Shown piece after piece: positions 18,781 through 27,497 of a stretch of DNA of 64,000 nucleotides. Both the position numbers and the translations under genes were made by a program. Origin of the DNA: DATJIG01 sp050260515 (GTDB lineage: Bacteria; Pseudomonadota; Alphaproteobacteria; SMXQ01); the NCBI GenBank assembly GCA_050260515.1, contig JBLNCI010000005.1, positions 1 through 64,000 on the forward strand, read 5' to 3'. The notes beneath the pieces are model-generated. The model did no database searches. It saw nothing but the letters and a program-made list of their open reading frames with translations, and was not told where the DNA came from. Positions within the stretch are counted from its first letter, which is position 1, and each line of letters starts with the position of its first letter.

Positions 18781-18867
18781 GCGGTCGTGGCGGAACTGGT
18801 AGACGCGCAGCGTTGAGGTCGCTGTGGTGGAAACACCGTGGAAGTTCGAGTCTTCTCGACCGCACCA
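18781..18867 (+). tRNA. tRNA-Leu (anticodon GAG)
   Basis: The 87-base gene folds with acceptor stem GCGGTCG/CGACCGC, a D arm TGGCGGAACTGGTAGACG, an anticodon stem CAGCG/CGCTG with loop TTGAGGT (anticodon GAG at 18815-18817), a long variable arm, a T arm GTTCGAGTC and an encoded CCA end. The long variable arm and the anticodon fit tRNA-Leu reading CUC and CUU. It stands alone between lipB and an SDR gene. Confidence 0.95.
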
Positions 18868-18890
18868 ATATAGGTAATGAGACCCTGCTG

Positions 18891-18914
18891 GGGCCCGACC
18901 GTCGGATCGGGCCC
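18891..18914 (+). terminator. Possible tRNA-Leu terminator
   Basis: GGGCCCGA (18891-18898) and TCGGGCCC (18907-18914) form a perfect 8-bp hairpin 24 bases after the tRNA. There is no real T tract (TAGTCGTTT follows), so termination may be partial. Confidence 0.45.
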
Positions 18915-19014
18915 TAGTCGTTTCCAGCGGGGCTTGACGCGTCCGGACGGCCGCTACGGATCGTGGATCCGCGGCGGTCGCCGTATCATGTGGGCGGCAG
19001 CGAAGGAGGGCGAC

Positions 19015-19695
19015 ATGGCGACCATCGTGATCACGGGGGCCTCCCGGGGCCTCGGCCTCGAGTTCGTCCGCCAATATGCCGCCGACGGCGACCGCGTCAT
19101 CGCCGCGTGCCGCGATCCGGGAAGCGCCTCCGCGCTCAAGGCAGTGAAGGGCGACGTCCGTGTCGTCGCGCTCGACGTCGCCGACGGTGGCTCGATCCGC
19201 GCCCTGGCGGACGCGCTCGCCAACGAGCCGATCGACATCCTGATCAACAACGCCGGCGTCTACGGCAAGGCCCAGAGCCTCGGCAAGATGGACTACGCCG
19301 CCTGGCTCGACGTGTTCCGGATCAACTCGATCGGGCCGATGCATCTGACCGACGCGCTGCTGCCTCGCATCGCCGCCGGCAAGCGCAAGGTGGTCGCGGC
19401 GGTGACCAGCCTCATGGGCTCGATCGCCGACAATTCGAGCGGCGGGTATTACGCGTACCGCTCGTCGAAGGCGGCCCTTAACGCCGTCTTCAAGAGTCTG
19501 TCGGTCGATCTCAAGCCGCGCGGCATCACCTCGGTCGTCCTTCATCCCGGCTGGGTGAAGACCGACATGGGCGGACCCAACGCTCCGCTCGAAGCGCCGG
19601 AGTCGGTGCGCGGCATGCGCGCGGTGCTGGCGAAGGTGACGATCAACGACACCGGTCGGTTCTTCGACTATCAGGGCCGGGAGATGCCCTGGTAA
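19015..19695 (+). CDS. Short-chain dehydrogenase/reductase (CsgA/C-factor-like)
   Basis: A classical SDR that binds NAD(P)H; the substrate is unknown. ATG 19015 is preceded by AAGGAGGG and gives 226 residues. The Rossmann motif GASRGLGLEF is at residues 9-18, followed by the NNAG motif (NNAGVYGKA). The catalytic pair is Tyr148 and Lys152 in YRSSK, with a Ser upstream in SLMGS. The C-terminal HPGWVKTDMGGPNAPLEAPE resembles C-factor-like SDRs. It lies downstream of tRNA-Leu and 4 bases before the DUF1489 gene, so the two are probably one transcript. Confidence 0.88.
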   Translation: MATIVITGASRGLGLEFVRQYAADGDRVIAACRDPGSASALKAVKGDVRVVALDVADGGSIRALADALANEPIDILINNAGVYGKAQSLGKMDYAAWLDVFRINSIGPMHLTDALLPRIAAGKRKVVAAVTSLMGSIADNSSGGYYAYRSSKAALNAVFKSLSVDLKPRGITSVVLHPGWVKTDMGGPNAPLEAPESVRGMRAVLAKVTINDTGRFFDYQGREMPW

Positions 19696-19699
19696 CAGC

Positions 19700-20128
19700 G
19701 TGACGGTCCATCTCCTCAAGATGGCGGCTGGATGCGGCTCGCTCGACGAACTGATCGAGCGGCAGAAGGCGCGTTGCGTCCGCAAGAAGGGCATGCTGCT
19801 GTTCGAGCATCGGACACGCAACACGCCCAAGCGCGCGGACGAGGTGCTGGACGGCGGCTCGATCTACTGGATCTTCAAGGGCGCGATCCGCGCGCGCCAG
19901 CCGATCGTCGCGATCGGGCCCGCGGTCGGGCGCAACGGCAAGCCGCGCTGCGGCCTGACGCTGGCGTTCCCGCCGATCCCGACGGTGCCCGCACCGCGCG
20001 GCGCGATGCAGGGGTGGCGGTATCTCGAGTCGAACGACGCGCCGCCCGACCTCAAGCAGGCCGGGGCGGGTGCGGCCAAGCTGCCGCCTGAAGTCGCGGA
20101 CGAGCTGCAGCGCCTCGGGCTGTTATAG
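19700..20128 (+). CDS. DUF1489 family protein
   Basis: A 142-residue cytosolic protein of the DUF1489 family, found mainly in alphaproteobacteria; no biochemical role is known to me. It starts with GTG at 19700 giving (M)TVHLLKMAAGCGSLDELIE, close to the family start, and contains the conserved HRTRNTPKRADEVLDGGSIY and WIFKGAIRARQPI blocks, with GWRYLESNDAPPDL near the C-terminus. The 3' end overlaps the convergent MarC gene by 6 bases. Confidence 0.88.
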   Translation: MTVHLLKMAAGCGSLDELIERQKARCVRKKGMLLFEHRTRNTPKRADEVLDGGSIYWIFKGAIRARQPIVAIGPAVGRNGKPRCGLTLAFPPIPTVPAPRGAMQGWRYLESNDAPPDLKQAGAGAAKLPPEVADELQRLGLL

Positions 20129-20749
20129 CGAGAACGCCTCGCGGGCGCCGTCGATGACGAACTGGACCGCGAGCGCGGCGAGGACGAGGCCGAAGAATCG
20201 GGTCACCACGTTGACGCCTGTGACGCCGAGGTAGCGCATCATCCGCGTCGTCAGCAGCAGCGCCAGCAGCAGGGACCCCATCACCCCCACCAGCACGAGG
20301 AGCACGATGCCCTGGCGCAGCAGGTTGCCACCGGCAGCGCCCATCAGCAGGACCACGGAGGTCAGCGCGCCGGGCCCGGCGATCAGCGGGATCGCGAGCG
20401 GGAAGACCGAGATGTCCCGCTTGCGTTCGGCCTCTTCCTCTTCGGTCTCGCTGGTTCGCCGCAGCGGCGTGTCGTGTGCGAACAGCATGTCGAGTGCCAC
20501 GAGAAACAGCAGGATTCCGCCCGCGATCCGGAACGCCGGCATGGTGATGCCGAGAACGTTGAGAAATGACTCGCCGCCCGCCGCGAACAGCACCAGCACG
20601 ACGGTCGCGATGACGGTGCCGCGTTTCGCCATCTGGTGGCGGTAGTCCTCGGTCTCGCCCCGGGTGATGGCGGCGAACACCGGCGCCATGCCGATGGGAT
20701 CGATCACCACGAAGAAGGTGACGAACGACTGGACGAGCAGCGCGAGCAT
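20123..20749 (-). CDS. MarC family integral membrane protein
   Basis: MarC-family proteins are six-helix inner-membrane proteins; despite the name, a role in multiple antibiotic resistance was not supported, and the substrate is unknown. The 208-residue product has the family FFVVIDPIGMAPVFAAIT near the N-terminus and PLAIPLIAGPGALTSVVLLM in the second half, separated by a charged loop rich in Glu (TSETEEEEAERKR). It follows the aminotransferase gene by 3 bases and probably ends the operon that begins with the MFS genes. Confidence 0.92.
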   Translation of the reverse strand: MLALLVQSFVTFFVVIDPIGMAPVFAAITRGETEDYRHQMAKRGTVIATVVLVLFAAGGESFLNVLGITMPAFRIAGGILLFLVALDMLFAHDTPLRRTSETEEEEAERKRDISVFPLAIPLIAGPGALTSVVLLMGAAGGNLLRQGIVLLVLVGVMGSLLLALLLTTRMMRYLGVTGVNVVTRFFGLVLAALAVQFVIDGAREAFSL

Positions 20750-20752
20750 CGG

Positions 20753-21823
20753 TCAGTCCCCGCGCGCCTTTTCCAGCGCTGCGGCCAGCCGCGGGAGCCC
20801 GGCTTCGTCGGGGATGCCGAAACGCAGCCACTCCGAACGCTCGGTGAAGGCACGAACCAGGACGCCCTGCTCGCCGAGCCGGTTGAAAAGCGTCCGCGCC
20901 GCGCTGTGGCGCACCAGACGGAACAGGAGCGTGCCGCCGAACACCGGCAGATCGGCCTTCTCGAGAGCCCGGTCGAGCGCCTCTCCGCGCTGCCTCACGC
21001 GCGCAATCGCAGTCTCGCGCCAGCCGGAGTCCTGGAGCGCGGCGGTAGCGATCCGGCACGCCGGCGTGCTTACCGGCCAGGCGCCGAGGCCCTCGCGCAG
21101 GGCCGCGCCGAGGCGCGGTGCAGCGAGCGCGAAGCCGACCCGCGCTCCGGGAACTCCGTAAAATTTGCCGATCGACCGGAACACCAGCAGGCCTTCGCGG
21201 CCGGCGTGACGAGCGATGCTCGACGCGGAATCGCCGTCCGCGAACGCCTCGTCGACGACGAGAAGCCCGCCTTGCTGCGAGAGCTGATCGGCAATCGACA
21301 GCAGAAGATCCGGCGCGAAGCGGGCGCCGTCAGGGTTGTTGGGGTTGCCGACCACCAGGATGCGCGTCTCGCCGAGGCGCTGGGCGGTGACGTTGTCGGC
21401 GGGCATCGCCTGGATGCGGTGCCCGGCGGCTTTCCACGCCGTCATGTGACTCCCGTATCCAGGGCTGAGCACCGCGACCTTCGTCGGCGCGAGCAGGCGC
21501 GGAAGCAACGTGAGCACGGCCTCGCTGCCGCCGGAGGCGACGATGGCCTCGGCCGGTGCTCCGTAAGCCTCGCCGGCAGCGGTGACCAGAGCGTTCAGGT
21601 CGCCACTGGTCGGCAGCCGGTGCCACAGCTCGGCCGGAATCTCCGGCACGGGATACGCCTCGGGGTTGATGGCGGTCGACAGGTCGAGCCAGCCGCCGGC
21701 GGGTTCGCCGAACCGGGTGGTGGCCCAGGTGGTGTCTCCGCCGTGAACGGGCAGGCGGCGCTCAGGAGGGATCGAGAACAACGAGGTGGAGGAGGAGGAG
21801 GAGTCGGCCACGGGAAGGTCCAT
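20753..21823 (-). CDS. cobD: CobC/CobD-type aminotransferase (threonine-phosphate decarboxylase family)
   Basis: A fold-type I PLP enzyme of the cobalamin pathway, where it makes the aminopropanol arm from L-threonine phosphate. The 356-residue sequence has the PLP-lysine segment SIGKFYGVPGARVGFALA, the VGNPNNPDGARF motif, the GYGSHMTAWKAAGH block and the N-terminal HGGDTTWATTRFGEPAGGWL, which is typical of CobC/CobD rather than HisC. No other cobalamin gene is in the window, but nrdJ here needs the cofactor. A run of Ser codons (TCC repeats, 21788-21803) lies near the N-terminus. Symbol usage varies (cobC in some genomes). Confidence 0.85.
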   Translation of the reverse strand: MDLPVADSSSSSTSLFSIPPERRLPVHGGDTTWATTRFGEPAGGWLDLSTAINPEAYPVPEIPAELWHRLPTSGDLNALVTAAGEAYGAPAEAIVASGGSEAVLTLLPRLLAPTKVAVLSPGYGSHMTAWKAAGHRIQAMPADNVTAQRLGETRILVVGNPNNPDGARFAPDLLLSIADQLSQQGGLLVVDEAFADGDSASSIARHAGREGLLVFRSIGKFYGVPGARVGFALAAPRLGAALREGLGAWPVSTPACRIATAALQDSGWRETAIARVRQRGEALDRALEKADLPVFGGTLLFRLVRHSAARTLFNRLGEQGVLVRAFTERSEWLRFGIPDEAGLPRLAAALEKARGD

Positions 21824-21875
21824 CGTTTGCGGTGGAGCACTGTAGGCCCGTAGACGGTCCGGTCAAGGCGACCAG

Positions 21876-23111
21876 CTATGACATGGCCCGTCCGCGCACC
21901 CAGACGGCGACGCCGCCCAGGATCGCGAGAAAGATGAAGGCCATGACGTAGAAGCTCACCGCGACGCTGAAGATGTCAGCGGCCGCGCCCATGATCATCG
22001 GCATCGCCATGGCGGCGACGCGATTGGCGGTCGAGCGCAGCCCGATGCTGAGGCCCTGCTCGGTGGGTTTCACCGACCGGGAGAGATACGTGAACATGAT
22101 CGGCCCGCTCAGGCCCTGGAAAAATCCCCGCAGGGCGATGAAGACGGCGAGGACTGGGTACCAGGTGCCGAGCAACGGGGTCACGCAGATGAAGACGATC
22201 GAGAGTGCGACGGCCCCGAGATACATCCATTTCGGCGGCATCAGCCGCTCGGCCGGGCCGGCGAGCAGCGTGCCAATTCCGGCGCTGACCGCGCCGATCG
22301 TGAGCAGACTGCCGATCAGGGTGCCGGGAAAGCTGATCTGCTCGAGGTAGACGATGTAGAACGAGCTCTGGATGTTCGTCGAGCAGATGCGCACCAGCGA
22401 GACGGCCACCACGAACACGACCGAAGGAATCGCCAGCAGGCTGAACGCGCCGACGTAATCGGACAATCGCGGCATCAGCGACTTGAGAGTGACCCGCCGC
22501 GGTTTTCCGTTCTCGGTCTCCTGAACGATGGCGCCGGCGGGGATCAGCAGCGCGGCGGCGAGGAACATCCCGCCCCAGATGCTGGTGGCGATGAACGACG
22601 GCCACACGCCCGCCCGGTCCCACAGGAATCCGATGGTGGCCGGCGCCAGCGTGGTGCCGACGCGTGCCGCAAACGCGAATCGCGACACGAAAATGGTGTC
22701 CGCGGCGCTCACCTGGAGCGCGAGCGCCTGGGCGCTGACCCAGGCGAGCGAACCGGCCAGGCCGCCGAGCATCTGCAGCAGGATGAGGAACGGAAACCAG
22801 GACAGCGCGGGAAACAGCAACGGGTTGATCGTCGATACGACGGCGAGAACCATGAGCACGCGCTTGGTGCCGAACCGGTCCGTCAGCGCGCCGCCGTGGA
22901 TCGCGAGCAGGAACGAGAGAACCGAGCGTGTGCCGACGAGGATCCCGATCTGAAGAGGCGAGAATCCCAGATAGATCGCCCACAGCGGCACGATGATGTT
23001 GAACAGCTCGGAGTAGCTGTCGCAGAAAAAGCCGATCGCCCACGCGGCCCAGCTCACCCGCGGCGACACGGGACCGCGCGTCGGCTGCGCGCTCGCGGCG
23101 GCGGCAGTCAC
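21876..23111 (-). CDS. MFS transporter 1 (third gene of the trio)
   Basis: A 411-residue inner-membrane transporter with about 12 hydrophobic helices. I place the start at GTG 23111, whose bases overlap the stop of the preceding MFS gene (GTGA at 23108-23111); the frame is open further upstream only as an overlap. MFS motif A appears as HGGALTDRFGTKR at 72-84. It shares SDY after a Pro-Arg-Leu and GLRSTANR near helix 11 with its two neighbours, so the three are related. Substrate unknown. A 52-base gap separates it from the cobalamin aminotransferase downstream. Confidence 0.88.
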   Translation of the reverse strand: MTAAAASAQPTRGPVSPRVSWAAWAIGFFCDSYSELFNIIVPLWAIYLGFSPLQIGILVGTRSVLSFLLAIHGGALTDRFGTKRVLMVLAVVSTINPLLFPALSWFPFLILLQMLGGLAGSLAWVSAQALALQVSAADTIFVSRFAFAARVGTTLAPATIGFLWDRAGVWPSFIATSIWGGMFLAAALLIPAGAIVQETENGKPRRVTLKSLMPRLSDYVGAFSLLAIPSVVFVVAVSLVRICSTNIQSSFYIVYLEQISFPGTLIGSLLTIGAVSAGIGTLLAGPAERLMPPKWMYLGAVALSIVFICVTPLLGTWYPVLAVFIALRGFFQGLSGPIMFTYLSRSVKPTEQGLSIGLRSTANRVAAMAMPMIMGAAADIFSVAVSFYVMAFIFLAILGGVAVWVRGRAMS

Positions 23112-24325
23112 TGCTTCAGCCGGAACTCGGGACGCCGTGCGACGAGCCAGCCGAGTGCTGCGCAGCCCAGCACAAGGGCGATGCCGGTCACGACGAAGCT
23201 CGCGTTCAGGCTGACCGTGTCGGCGATGAAGCCCATGATCGGCGGCAGCAGGACGCTGAACACGCGATTGGCCGTGACCCGGAGCCCGACCACGGCGCCC
23301 TGGTAATCCTTGCCGACGGCGTTCGACTGAATCGAGAACATCAGCGGCTGCATGAACCCCTGGGCGACCCCGCGCAGCAACTGCATGGCGACGAGCACCG
23401 CGAAGATGCCGCCGAGATACGGAGTGATCGCGATGAGGACGATGGTCGCCGCGGTCGTGATCAGCAGAATGGCTTCCGCATGGCCGAATTTCTGGATGCT
23501 CTTGACGTTGAGCGAGGCCAGCCCCGTCGTGATCTCGAGGGCGGCGAACAGCACGCCGATCATCGTGCCGTCGAGCCCGATACCCTGGAGGTAGATGACG
23601 TAGATCGAGTTCTGGATCGAGGTCGCCGCGTTGCGGAAGCCGGAGACGATCACCGTGAAGGCGACGACCGGGATCAGCATCAGGCCGAGCGAGCGGGTGT
23701 AGTCGGAGAGCCGGGGCAGCACGGTCACCAGCGAGGGACGCGGCGCCGCGGCGAGCTCGGGATTCGGCTCGGGGATGACGCGGATCAGGACGTGCATCAG
23801 CACCGCCCACGACGCGATCATCCCGAACGTCGGCCACGGGCCGCCGATGTCCCACAGGAACCCGGCGATCAGCGGGGCTCCGATAGTGCCGAAGCGGCAG
23901 ATGAAATTGAACTTTCCGAGCGGGCCGGCATCGCCGTCGGCGATATGGGCAACGAGCGTCTGGGCGCCGATCCAGTTGAAGGAGATGAACAGGCCCGACA
24001 GCAACTGGACCACAAGAAGCGACGGGAACCACGGGATTGCCGGGAACATCAGGGCGAGGACGGCGACGGCCGTGGTGCAGGTCAACATCACACGGCGGGT
24101 GCCGAGGCGGTCCATCAACGAGCCGCCGTGGATGGAGAAGACCGCTGGCAGTACCGACCGTGCCCCCATCAAGACGCCGATCTCGGTCGCCGACGCGCCC
24201 AGCAGGACCGCGTAGAGCGGCACGATCAGCGCGTAAAGATCGAGCAGCGAGATGCCGAGCAGTCCGAGCCCATAGGCGGCGCGCAGCGATCGCGCGGGGT
24301 CGGGTGAGGCGGTGGTTGCCGTCAT
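23108..24325 (-). CDS. MFS transporter 2 (middle gene of the trio)
   Basis: A 405-residue 12-helix MFS protein. The ATG at 24325 overlaps the stop of MFS 3 (ATGA, 24322-24325). Motif A reads HGGSLMDRLGTRR, and the C-terminal half carries VVGLRVTANRVFSVLLPPI, equivalent to segments in the other two. The short hydrophilic N-terminus (about 15 residues) and the lack of extra domains point to a single-component transporter. It diverges clearly in sequence from MFS 1 and MFS 3, so this is not a recent tandem duplication. Substrate unknown. Confidence 0.88.
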   Translation of the reverse strand: MTATTASPDPARSLRAAYGLGLLGISLLDLYALIVPLYAVLLGASATEIGVLMGARSVLPAVFSIHGGSLMDRLGTRRVMLTCTTAVAVLALMFPAIPWFPSLLVVQLLSGLFISFNWIGAQTLVAHIADGDAGPLGKFNFICRFGTIGAPLIAGFLWDIGGPWPTFGMIASWAVLMHVLIRVIPEPNPELAAAPRPSLVTVLPRLSDYTRSLGLMLIPVVAFTVIVSGFRNAATSIQNSIYVIYLQGIGLDGTMIGVLFAALEITTGLASLNVKSIQKFGHAEAILLITTAATIVLIAITPYLGGIFAVLVAMQLLRGVAQGFMQPLMFSIQSNAVGKDYQGAVVGLRVTANRVFSVLLPPIMGFIADTVSLNASFVVTGIALVLGCAALGWLVARRPEFRLKQ

Positions 24326-25566
24326 GCCTGAAATGCCGGCAGACGACGGACGACCAGCGCCACGGCGACGCAGATGCCGACCAGAAACAGGCCCATCCAC
24401 AAGAACGACGCCTCGAGACCGGCGACGTCGACGATGATGCCCATCGCGGGCGGAATGATCATCGTCGCGAGGCGGTTCGCGGTGGTCCTGAGGCCAATGC
24501 TGCGGCCCTGCTCGCGGGGATCGACCGCGCGCGACAGGATCGCGAACATCACCGGCTGGCTGAGCCCCTGCGCGTTACCGCGGATCGCGGAAAAAAGGAC
24601 GAGCAGAACCGTGAGGCCGCCGACGTACGGCGTGACGCACACCGCGGCGACCGAGATCGCAATGAACAGGATCAGGGTCCAGTGCGGCTTGAGCCGCTTC
24701 TCGATCCATCCCGCGACGCCGGCGCCGAACATCCCGAAGCCTTCGCCGATGCCGATCAGCGTGCCGATGACGATGCCGCTGAGGCCGATCTTCTCGAGAT
24801 AGACGACGTAGAACGATGCCTGGATGGCCGACGAGGCGATGCGGACGAAGGTCAGCACGACAATGAACGCGACGGCCGGAATCGCGATCATCGCGAACGC
24901 CTGGAGGTAGTCGGATACCTGGGGCAGCACGTCACGGATGCCGACGCGCCGACCGCGACCCTCGACGTCGGTGTGCGTGGGCGGTACCAGCAGCAGGGCG
25001 ACGAACGTGAGCAGCGGCCAGAGCGCGACGAACAGGAAGGTCCCGATCGGCCCGACCGCGTCCCAGACGAAGCCGGTGAGAATCGGGGCGCCGAGGTTTC
25101 CGAGGCGGGACGCCATCGAGAAGCGGCCGATGGCGGTCGTGTTGCCCGGCGCGTACTGGACGATCAGAGCCTGAGCGCCCATCCAGCCGATGTTGCTCGA
25201 AAGCCCCGCCACGAGTTGTAGCGCGATGACCGCGGAGACCCACGGCAGAAACGGAAACAGCGCCACCGAGACCGTCGCGACGACCGCGAAGATCACGTTG
25301 ACGCGCCGCGTTCCGAACCTGTCCATCAGGACGCCGCCGTGGATCGACAGGAGGAACGGCAGCAATCCGCCCGCGCCGACGGCGACGCCGATCATCGTCG
25401 GCGACATCTCGAGGCGGAGCGCCCACAAGGGCACCACCACCTTCATCATCAACGTAAGGGCGTTGGTCGTGAGGCCGGCGGCGTAGGTGGCGAGGAGGGT
25501 GCGGTTGGAGGGCGAAGCTGGTTCCCCGGCCGCCAATTCGGCCGTGCTCTTCGCTCCCGCGTCCAC
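24322..25566 (-). CDS. MFS transporter 3 (first gene of the trio)
   Basis: A 414-residue MFS protein and the first transcribed gene of the operon. I choose GTG 25566 because AAGGAGG and AGGGAG lie just upstream; an in-frame TTG at 25632 would add 22 residues but has no ribosome-binding site. Motif A is HGGVLMDRFGTRR, and SIGLRTTANRLATM matches the family segment in its partners. No regulator gene adjoins it. The 170-base gap to the TctC gene has no obvious promoter match. Substrate unknown. Confidence 0.86.
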   Translation of the reverse strand: MDAGAKSTAELAAGEPASPSNRTLLATYAAGLTTNALTLMMKVVVPLWALRLEMSPTMIGVAVGAGGLLPFLLSIHGGVLMDRFGTRRVNVIFAVVATVSVALFPFLPWVSAVIALQLVAGLSSNIGWMGAQALIVQYAPGNTTAIGRFSMASRLGNLGAPILTGFVWDAVGPIGTFLFVALWPLLTFVALLLVPPTHTDVEGRGRRVGIRDVLPQVSDYLQAFAMIAIPAVAFIVVLTFVRIASSAIQASFYVVYLEKIGLSGIVIGTLIGIGEGFGMFGAGVAGWIEKRLKPHWTLILFIAISVAAVCVTPYVGGLTVLLVLFSAIRGNAQGLSQPVMFAILSRAVDPREQGRSIGLRTTANRLATMIIPPAMGIIVDVAGLEASFLWMGLFLVGICVAVALVVRRLPAFQA

Positions 25567-25690
25567 GGTGCTCCCTGCCTCCTTCGTCGTGCTCAACGTG
25601 TGTCCGGCGTCTGAGGCGCCTATGCGCGCCAACGGTCAGGGTACCGCCGTGCGGGCAACGATGCAAATCGGCGGGCCGTACGCGGATACG

Positions 25691-25720
25691 AAAAGCCCCG
25701 CGGCACAGGCCGCGGGGCTT
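25691..25720 (-). terminator. Intrinsic terminator of the TctC-type gene
   Basis: A perfect 12-bp stem AAGCCCCGCGGC/GCCGCGGGGCTT (25693-25704 and 25709-25720) with a four-base loop. Read on the minus strand it ends in TTTTC, 20 bases after the gene stop. It separates this gene from the MFS operon. Confidence 0.88.
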
Positions 25721-25740
25721 CGCTGCTCGGTCGCAGACCG

Positions 25741-26736
25741 CTACTGGATCAGCTTGCCGACTTGCTCGACGATCGGCTTCGGCATCGCGTAGATCTTCTT
25801 GATCAAGGCTTCGAGGTGCGGCCCGTCCTCGGGATCGACGTCGAGCTTCTGCTTCTCGGCGTCGGCCTTGAAGTCGGGATCCTTCATCGTCTCGTCGAAC
25901 GCCTTGCGCAGCATGTCGAGCTTGCCGGGCTGGAGGTCCGGCGGCGCGATGAACGGACGGCCGATGCCCTGACCGGCGTAGAGGAAGCTGATCGCCTCCT
26001 TCTGCTCAGGCGTCTTGGCGAGATCGAGGATGTACGGCACGTCGGCGATGTGCATGTTCTTCTCGGCACCGCCCTGGAAGATGAGATTGATCTTCTTCTG
26101 CGGAATCCACTCGGGCCGCTTGCCGGTGACGCTGTCGAGACTTTCGCAGATGCCGTCGACCTCGCCGCGCTCCATCGCCAGGAACACGTCGGACGACGAG
26201 GGGAACCCGCCGATGATCTTGAACTTCATGTCGAGGATCGCGGCCAGCGCCTTCGGATAGCTGTGGGTACCGGTGCCGACGCCGGTGTCGCCGACGATGA
26301 GCTGCTTCGAATAGAGGTCCTGGACCGTCTTCACGTCCGCGTTCGCGTTGGCGATGCAGACGTTGGTCTCCGTCGTCGGGGTGCCGAGCCAGGAGAGCTT
26401 CGTCGCATCGAAGCGCGCGCCCGAAGCGCCGGTGAGCGGGCCGAGTGCCGCATCGCGGGCGATGATGCCGATGACGGTCCCGTCCTTCGGCGCGACGTTG
26501 TAGATGAAGTTCGCCGCGTTATAGCTGCCGGCGCCCGGCATGTTCGTCGGAACGTACGTGATCTTGCCGGGCACGTGCTTCTCGAAATGGCGCGCGACGG
26601 TGCGGCCCCACAGGTCGTAGCCGCCGCCCGGGCCGAAGCCGATCACCATCTGGCCGGCGTGCGCCGGCGCGGCCATCACGGCGGACGCCGCGACGAATGC
26701 GAACGCGGGCGCGAGCAGGCCTTTTCTCGTCAACAT
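25741..26736 (-). CDS. TctC/Bug-type periplasmic substrate-binding protein
   Basis: A 331-residue exported binding protein of the tripartite tricarboxylate transporter family. ATG 26736 has GGAG seven bases upstream. Residues 1-27 form a signal peptide ending APAHA, and the mature start GQMVIGFGPGGGYDLWGRTV matches the family, including the Gly-rich ligand loop. The segment IIGGFPSSSDVFLAMERGEVD is also typical. No TctA or TctB membrane gene is nearby; orphan Bug proteins are common in some proteobacteria. Ligand not predictable, though carboxylates are usual. Confidence 0.88.
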   Translation of the reverse strand: MLTRKGLLAPAFAFVAASAVMAAPAHAGQMVIGFGPGGGYDLWGRTVARHFEKHVPGKITYVPTNMPGAGSYNAANFIYNVAPKDGTVIGIIARDAALGPLTGASGARFDATKLSWLGTPTTETNVCIANANADVKTVQDLYSKQLIVGDTGVGTGTHSYPKALAAILDMKFKIIGGFPSSSDVFLAMERGEVDGICESLDSVTGKRPEWIPQKKINLIFQGGAEKNMHIADVPYILDLAKTPEQKEAISFLYAGQGIGRPFIAPPDLQPGKLDMLRKAFDETMKDPDFKADAEKQKLDVDPEDGPHLEALIKKIYAMPKPIVEQVGKLIQ

Positions 26737-26904
26737 CTGAGTCTCCGTGGGGGTGCGTTTGGGAGGGTTGGCCGGTATTGTGGCAAACCGTTGTCGATCC
26801 GTCCACTGACCCCAATGCCACCGCTTTTCCGCCGAATCCGACGATCCGCAGCGACGAGCCGGTACCGTCACCGGCCGCCGACGGCGTCTATGAGCGCCTG
26901 ACCC

Positions 26905-27345
26905 ATGCTGCTCAGCATTGCCATCGGCGTTGCCGCGTTCGCACTGCTCTGGCTCCTCGGCCGCCTGTTCGTGTCGACGGCTCCCGCGACATTGGCGCGG
27001 CTGATCCGCTGGACCGTCGTGGTCTTGGTGGCGATCGCGATCGCGGTGTTCATCTATGCCGGGCGCGAGGCGCTCGCGGCATCGCTGCTGCCGGCCTTGC
27101 TCGCGGCGTTGCTGCGCTGGCGCTCGTTCGGCGACGCACGGCAGGACAGTGCCGGCAGCGGAGAGCCTCGGATGAGCCGCGTCGAGGCGCTGCAGATCCT
27201 CGGACTGACGGACGGCGCGTCGGACGAGGAGATCCGCGACGCCCACCGGCGTCTGATCATGCGGACCCACCCCGATCGCGGCGGCTCGACGTTCCTCGCG
27301 GCGAAGATCAACGAGGCGCGCGACGTGCTCCTCGGGAAGGGCTGA
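26905..27345 (+). CDS. Membrane-anchored J-domain protein
   Basis: A 146-residue protein with two hydrophobic segments in the first 70 residues and a C-terminal J domain (about 90-145). The invariant HPD is present in MRTHPDRGGSTFLAAKIN. The layout resembles Pam18/TIM14-like J proteins that recruit an Hsp70 to a membrane site; the partner here is presumably DnaK. No ribosome-binding site is visible before the ATG at 26905. It is divergent from the TctC gene and 152 bases before galU. Confidence 0.82.
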   Translation: MLLSIAIGVAAFALLWLLGRLFVSTAPATLARLIRWTVVVLVAIAIAVFIYAGREALAASLLPALLAALLRWRSFGDARQDSAGSGEPRMSRVEALQILGLTDGASDEEIRDAHRRLIMRTHPDRGGSTFLAAKINEARDVLLGKG

Positions 27346-27497
27346 AAACAGCATGTTTGTGGCAGTTTCGCGACGCTCTGCCACGGCACCGGCGGTTGCT
27401 AAGCTGGCGTCCGGTATGGCACAAGAAGAACCTCATTTCCCGTCGGCGGCTGTCGTGCCGACGGGGCTCCGCCATCCATATTCCGTGGTCCTCCTAT

